In this document: positions 62,188-64,000 of the stretch, in pieces
How positions within the stretch are numbered: position 1 is the stretch's first letter
Layout: every line of letters starts with the position of its first letter
NCBI GenBank assembly: GCA_045568635.1
Contig: JBJLAO010000002.1
Span: 124,001-188,000, forward strand
Reading direction: 5' to 3'
DNA length: 64,000 bases
Source of the DNA: MedAcidi-G1 sp000817085
GTDB lineage: Bacteria; Actinomycetota; Acidimicrobiia; Acidimicrobiales; MedAcidi-G1
Made by a program: the position numbers and the translations under genes
The notes under the pieces: model-generated
Databases searched by the model: none
Told to the model about the DNA's origin: nothing
Seen by the model: the letters and a program-made list of their open reading frames with translations, nothing else

Positions 62188-62778
62188 ATGTCAATTCAGA
62201 AACTTTCACTGTTTCGCTTTACGCGATTAATATTCGGATTAATACTTTTTGGATTCGGCTTAGCTCTAGTGGTTTTGGGAAATTTTGGTGTTTCACCTTG
62301 GGAAGTGTTCCATCAAGGAATTTCTAAGAGGACGCCTTTAAGCATCGGAATAACAATTATTTTTGTTGGAGTAATTATTCTCTTTTTTCTTTTTCTTCTG
62401 AAGGAACCAATGGGCATTGGTACAGTCGCAAATGTTTTAATTGTTGGTTTAGTTGTCGACCTTACTCTGTCACTGTTTGGCCAAATCACAAACATATTTG
62501 CACGAGTAGCAGCGACTCTCCTTGGCCCTATTTTCGTTGCATTAGGTTCTGGCTTCTATATAGGAACATCTCTTGGACCAGGTCCTCGAGATGGTCTCAT
62601 GACGGCATTTAATCGCAGAGGCTTGGCAATTTGGAAGGCTCGTACCCTTATAGAAGGTTCATGCATGCTTATTGGTTTACTTCTAGGTGGAACTATTGGA
62701 TGGGGAACAGTTTGGTTTCTGCTTTCAGTAGGTCCGTCTGTTCAATTCTTTCTTCAACGTTTAGAAATAAATAACTGA
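62188..62778 (+). CDS. YczE/YitT-like membrane protein
   Basis: A hydrophobic 196-residue protein with five or so membrane helices. Marks are LFGFGLALVVLGNFGVSPWE at the start and GTSLGPGPRDGLMTAFNRRG in the middle, as in YczE-like proteins. Their function is not known; some lie near transporters. The following gene is convergent with a 34-base gap. Confidence 0.8.
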   Translation: MSIQKLSLFRFTRLIFGLILFGFGLALVVLGNFGVSPWEVFHQGISKRTPLSIGITIIFVGVIILFFLFLLKEPMGIGTVANVLIVGLVVDLTLSLFGQITNIFARVAATLLGPIFVALGSGFYIGTSLGPGPRDGLMTAFNRRGLAIWKARTLIEGSCMLIGLLLGGTIGWGTVWFLLSVGPSVQFFLQRLEINN

Positions 62779-62812
62779 ATTCCTGATTCAAATCTCAATA
62801 TTTTTCTCATGC

Positions 62813-63736
62813 CTACTTTAGAAACATTTCTGCCGCAAGGTCCAAGTGCTCAAGATCGCAATCATCAAGTATTTGTAAATAAAAACGATCGCACCCCCGC
62901 TGTTTGAAAGCTTCTATTTTACTGCTTACCTCATCTGGAGTTCCCGCAAACCCATTTAGACGCAGTTCATCTACATCTCTCCCTATAGCAGAAGCGCGAT
63001 TACTTAGGATCGTTTCATTTTCTCCACAACAAAACACCTGAGCACATGAGTAAGTTAAATCTTCAGGATTTCTACCTAATTTCGCGCACGCATCTTTGAC
63101 CACACTTACAAGAGATCCGAAATCAGCAGGTGATACAAAAGGGGTGTTGTATTCAGATGCATATTTCGCGACAAGAGCAGGGGTTTTCTTTTTTCCCATT
63201 CCTCCAATAATGATAGGAGGACCTTTTTCTTGTTTAGGTTTCGGTAATCCCATTGAATTACTGAATTGAATTGTTTTACCGTCATAGCTGAACAACTCAC
63301 CCTCTGGTGAATTCCAAATACTATTCAAAATTTCTAGTGACTCTTCAAGCATATTAAACCGAGTGCCTATGTTTGGAAAAGGCAAACCCTGTGCTTTGTG
63401 CTCTTCCTCATACCAACCTGCTCCCAAACCCAACTCAATCCTGCCGTCACTCATTTGATCAATCTGAGAAACACTAATGGCCAATGAACCAAGATGACGA
63501 AAAGTAATGGGAGTTACTAAGGTTCCTAATCGGATCGTACTCGTATCGCGGCTTAGCCCAGCCAATGTCGTCCAAGCATCTGTAGGACCCGGCAAACCGT
63601 CAGAATCACCCATTTTAAGATAGTGATCTGAAGTAAAAAATCCGTTGAAACCGAGATCTTCTGCATGAGAAGCTAAGGCACGAAGTCGCTCATAAGTGGT
63701 CCCTTGTTGCGGCTCGACAAAAATTCTAAAATCCAT
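62813..63736 (-). CDS. Luciferase-like (LLM class), probably F420-dependent oxidoreductase
   Basis: The 307-residue TIM-barrel protein shows LGFNGFFTSDHYLKMGD, TIRLGTLVTPITFRHLG, IELGLGAGWYEEEHKAQGLP and PPIIIGGMGKKKTPALVAKY. These match the LLM F420-dependent branch common in Actinobacteria. It would use F420 or FMN to oxidise or reduce an unknown substrate. It overlaps the short-chain dehydrogenase gene upstream by 11 bases, so both are probably in one message. Confidence 0.85.
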   Translation of the reverse strand: MDFRIFVEPQQGTTYERLRALASHAEDLGFNGFFTSDHYLKMGDSDGLPGPTDAWTTLAGLSRDTSTIRLGTLVTPITFRHLGSLAISVSQIDQMSDGRIELGLGAGWYEEEHKAQGLPFPNIGTRFNMLEESLEILNSIWNSPEGELFSYDGKTIQFSNSMGLPKPKQEKGPPIIIGGMGKKKTPALVAKYASEYNTPFVSPADFGSLVSVVKDACAKLGRNPEDLTYSCAQVFCCGENETILSNRASAIGRDVDELRLNGFAGTPDEVSSKIEAFKQRGCDRFYLQILDDCDLEHLDLAAEMFLK

Positions 63737-64000
63737 GACTCAGTTTTCTTTCTGGATAACCATCGACAGGCAGCGCCGACATAGGGCCTTGTAATATTAA
63801 ACCTCCATCAACATGTAGAACCTCACCAGTTATAAAACGTGCAGCAGGAGAAACTAAAAAAATCACTCCGTTTGCTATGTCTGCGACATCCCCAATATTA
63901 GGAAGCGGTTGTTCTACAAAGCCATCACCTACCCCATCTTCGTAAGTTGAATCGAAGGCATCAGTTCGAAATTGACCTGGTGCCACACAATTAACACGTA
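63726..64000 (-). CDS. Short-chain dehydrogenase/reductase, 5' part outside the window
   Basis: Reading inward from the window end, the minus strand gives RVNCVAPGQFRTDAF and later GEVLHVDGGLILQGP, the usual C-terminal half of a classical SDR (PG and VDGG motifs). The catalytic and cofactor-binding parts lie beyond position 64000. The frame is open to the end, so the apparent GTG start at 63986 is not the true start. Function beyond NAD(P)-dependent reduction or oxidation is unknown. Confidence 0.85.
   Translation of the reverse strand, partial: RVNCVAPGQFRTDAFDSTYEDGVGDGFVEQPLPNIGDVADIANGVIFLVSPAARFITGEVLHVDGGLILQGPMSALPVDGYPERKLSHGF

Overview
The window looks like a chromosomal stretch from a low-GC marine actinobacterium, most likely of the Acidimicrobiia type. 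The evidence is: (i) actinobacterial gene order, with an ANTAR regulator (pdtaR-like), polA, rpsA, coaE and uvrB/A/C followed by rapZ, gap-pgk-tpiA-secG; (ii) families typical of the phylum, including DUF3151, an acidic protein ending in a zinc ribbon, an F420-type luciferase-like oxidoreductase and DUF3105; and (iii) lipoproteins with Thr/Ala/Pro-rich linkers of the kind common in Acidimicrobiia. Most genes are AT-rich and tightly packed. Two short segments (about 36.65-38.73 kb and 58.8-59.63 kb) are visibly GC-rich and look acquired. No IS element, prophage or CRISPR array was seen, and no gene-free stretch exceeds 300 bases.

Layout. 0-6 kb: end of a short-chain dehydrogenase/epimerase gene, a small membrane protein, a split reading frame best read as one selenocysteine-containing AhpD-like protein, a DnaQ-type exonuclease, an L,D-transpeptidase lipoprotein, YqgE and a tyrosine recombinase. 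6-9.6 kb: a 1192-residue lipoprotein joining three solute-binding modules. 9.7-17.5 kb: a basic protein and an enoyl-CoA hydratase, then a leftward run of Nudix, GNAT, acidic zinc-ribbon, tandem ThyX-like, M20 amidohydrolase and metY genes, with a SAM-sensing leader before metY. 17.6-23.9 kb: XPB-like helicase, secreted HNH nuclease lipoprotein, leuB, alcohol dehydrogenase and AlkB. 23.9-28.3 kb: leftward operon of a ferritin-like gene, larE, larB, larC (nickel-pincer cofactor synthesis), DUF3151 and DUF3445. 28.4-36.5 kb: M24 peptidase, desaturase, typA, DUF2237, cysteine hydrolase and a DinG-like helicase. 36.6-38.7 kb: GC-rich pair of a SABATH-type carboxyl methyltransferase and a 2-oxoglutarate/Fe(II) oxygenase. 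38.8-58.6 kb: the conserved actinobacterial core described above, all but one gene leftward. 58.8-64 kb: GC-rich PhzF homologue, DUF3105 lipoprotein, tRNA-Leu(CAA), an unrecognised propeller-like protein, YczE-like membrane protein, a luciferase-like oxidoreductase and the end of a short-chain dehydrogenase.

The most striking item is the AhpD-like gene at 1381-2826. An in-frame TGA falls exactly where the second cysteine of the CxxCxxxH redox site belongs, the upstream relay glutamate is at the expected spacing, and a plausible bacterial SECIS hairpin follows the TGA. Other items worth attention are the triple solute-binding fusion, the SAM-sensing leader with a Shine-Dalgarno-masking hairpin, the SABATH/2OG cassette, the tandem ThyX-like protein, a lar operon with no larA beside it, and a tRNA-Leu with an AAG anticodon.
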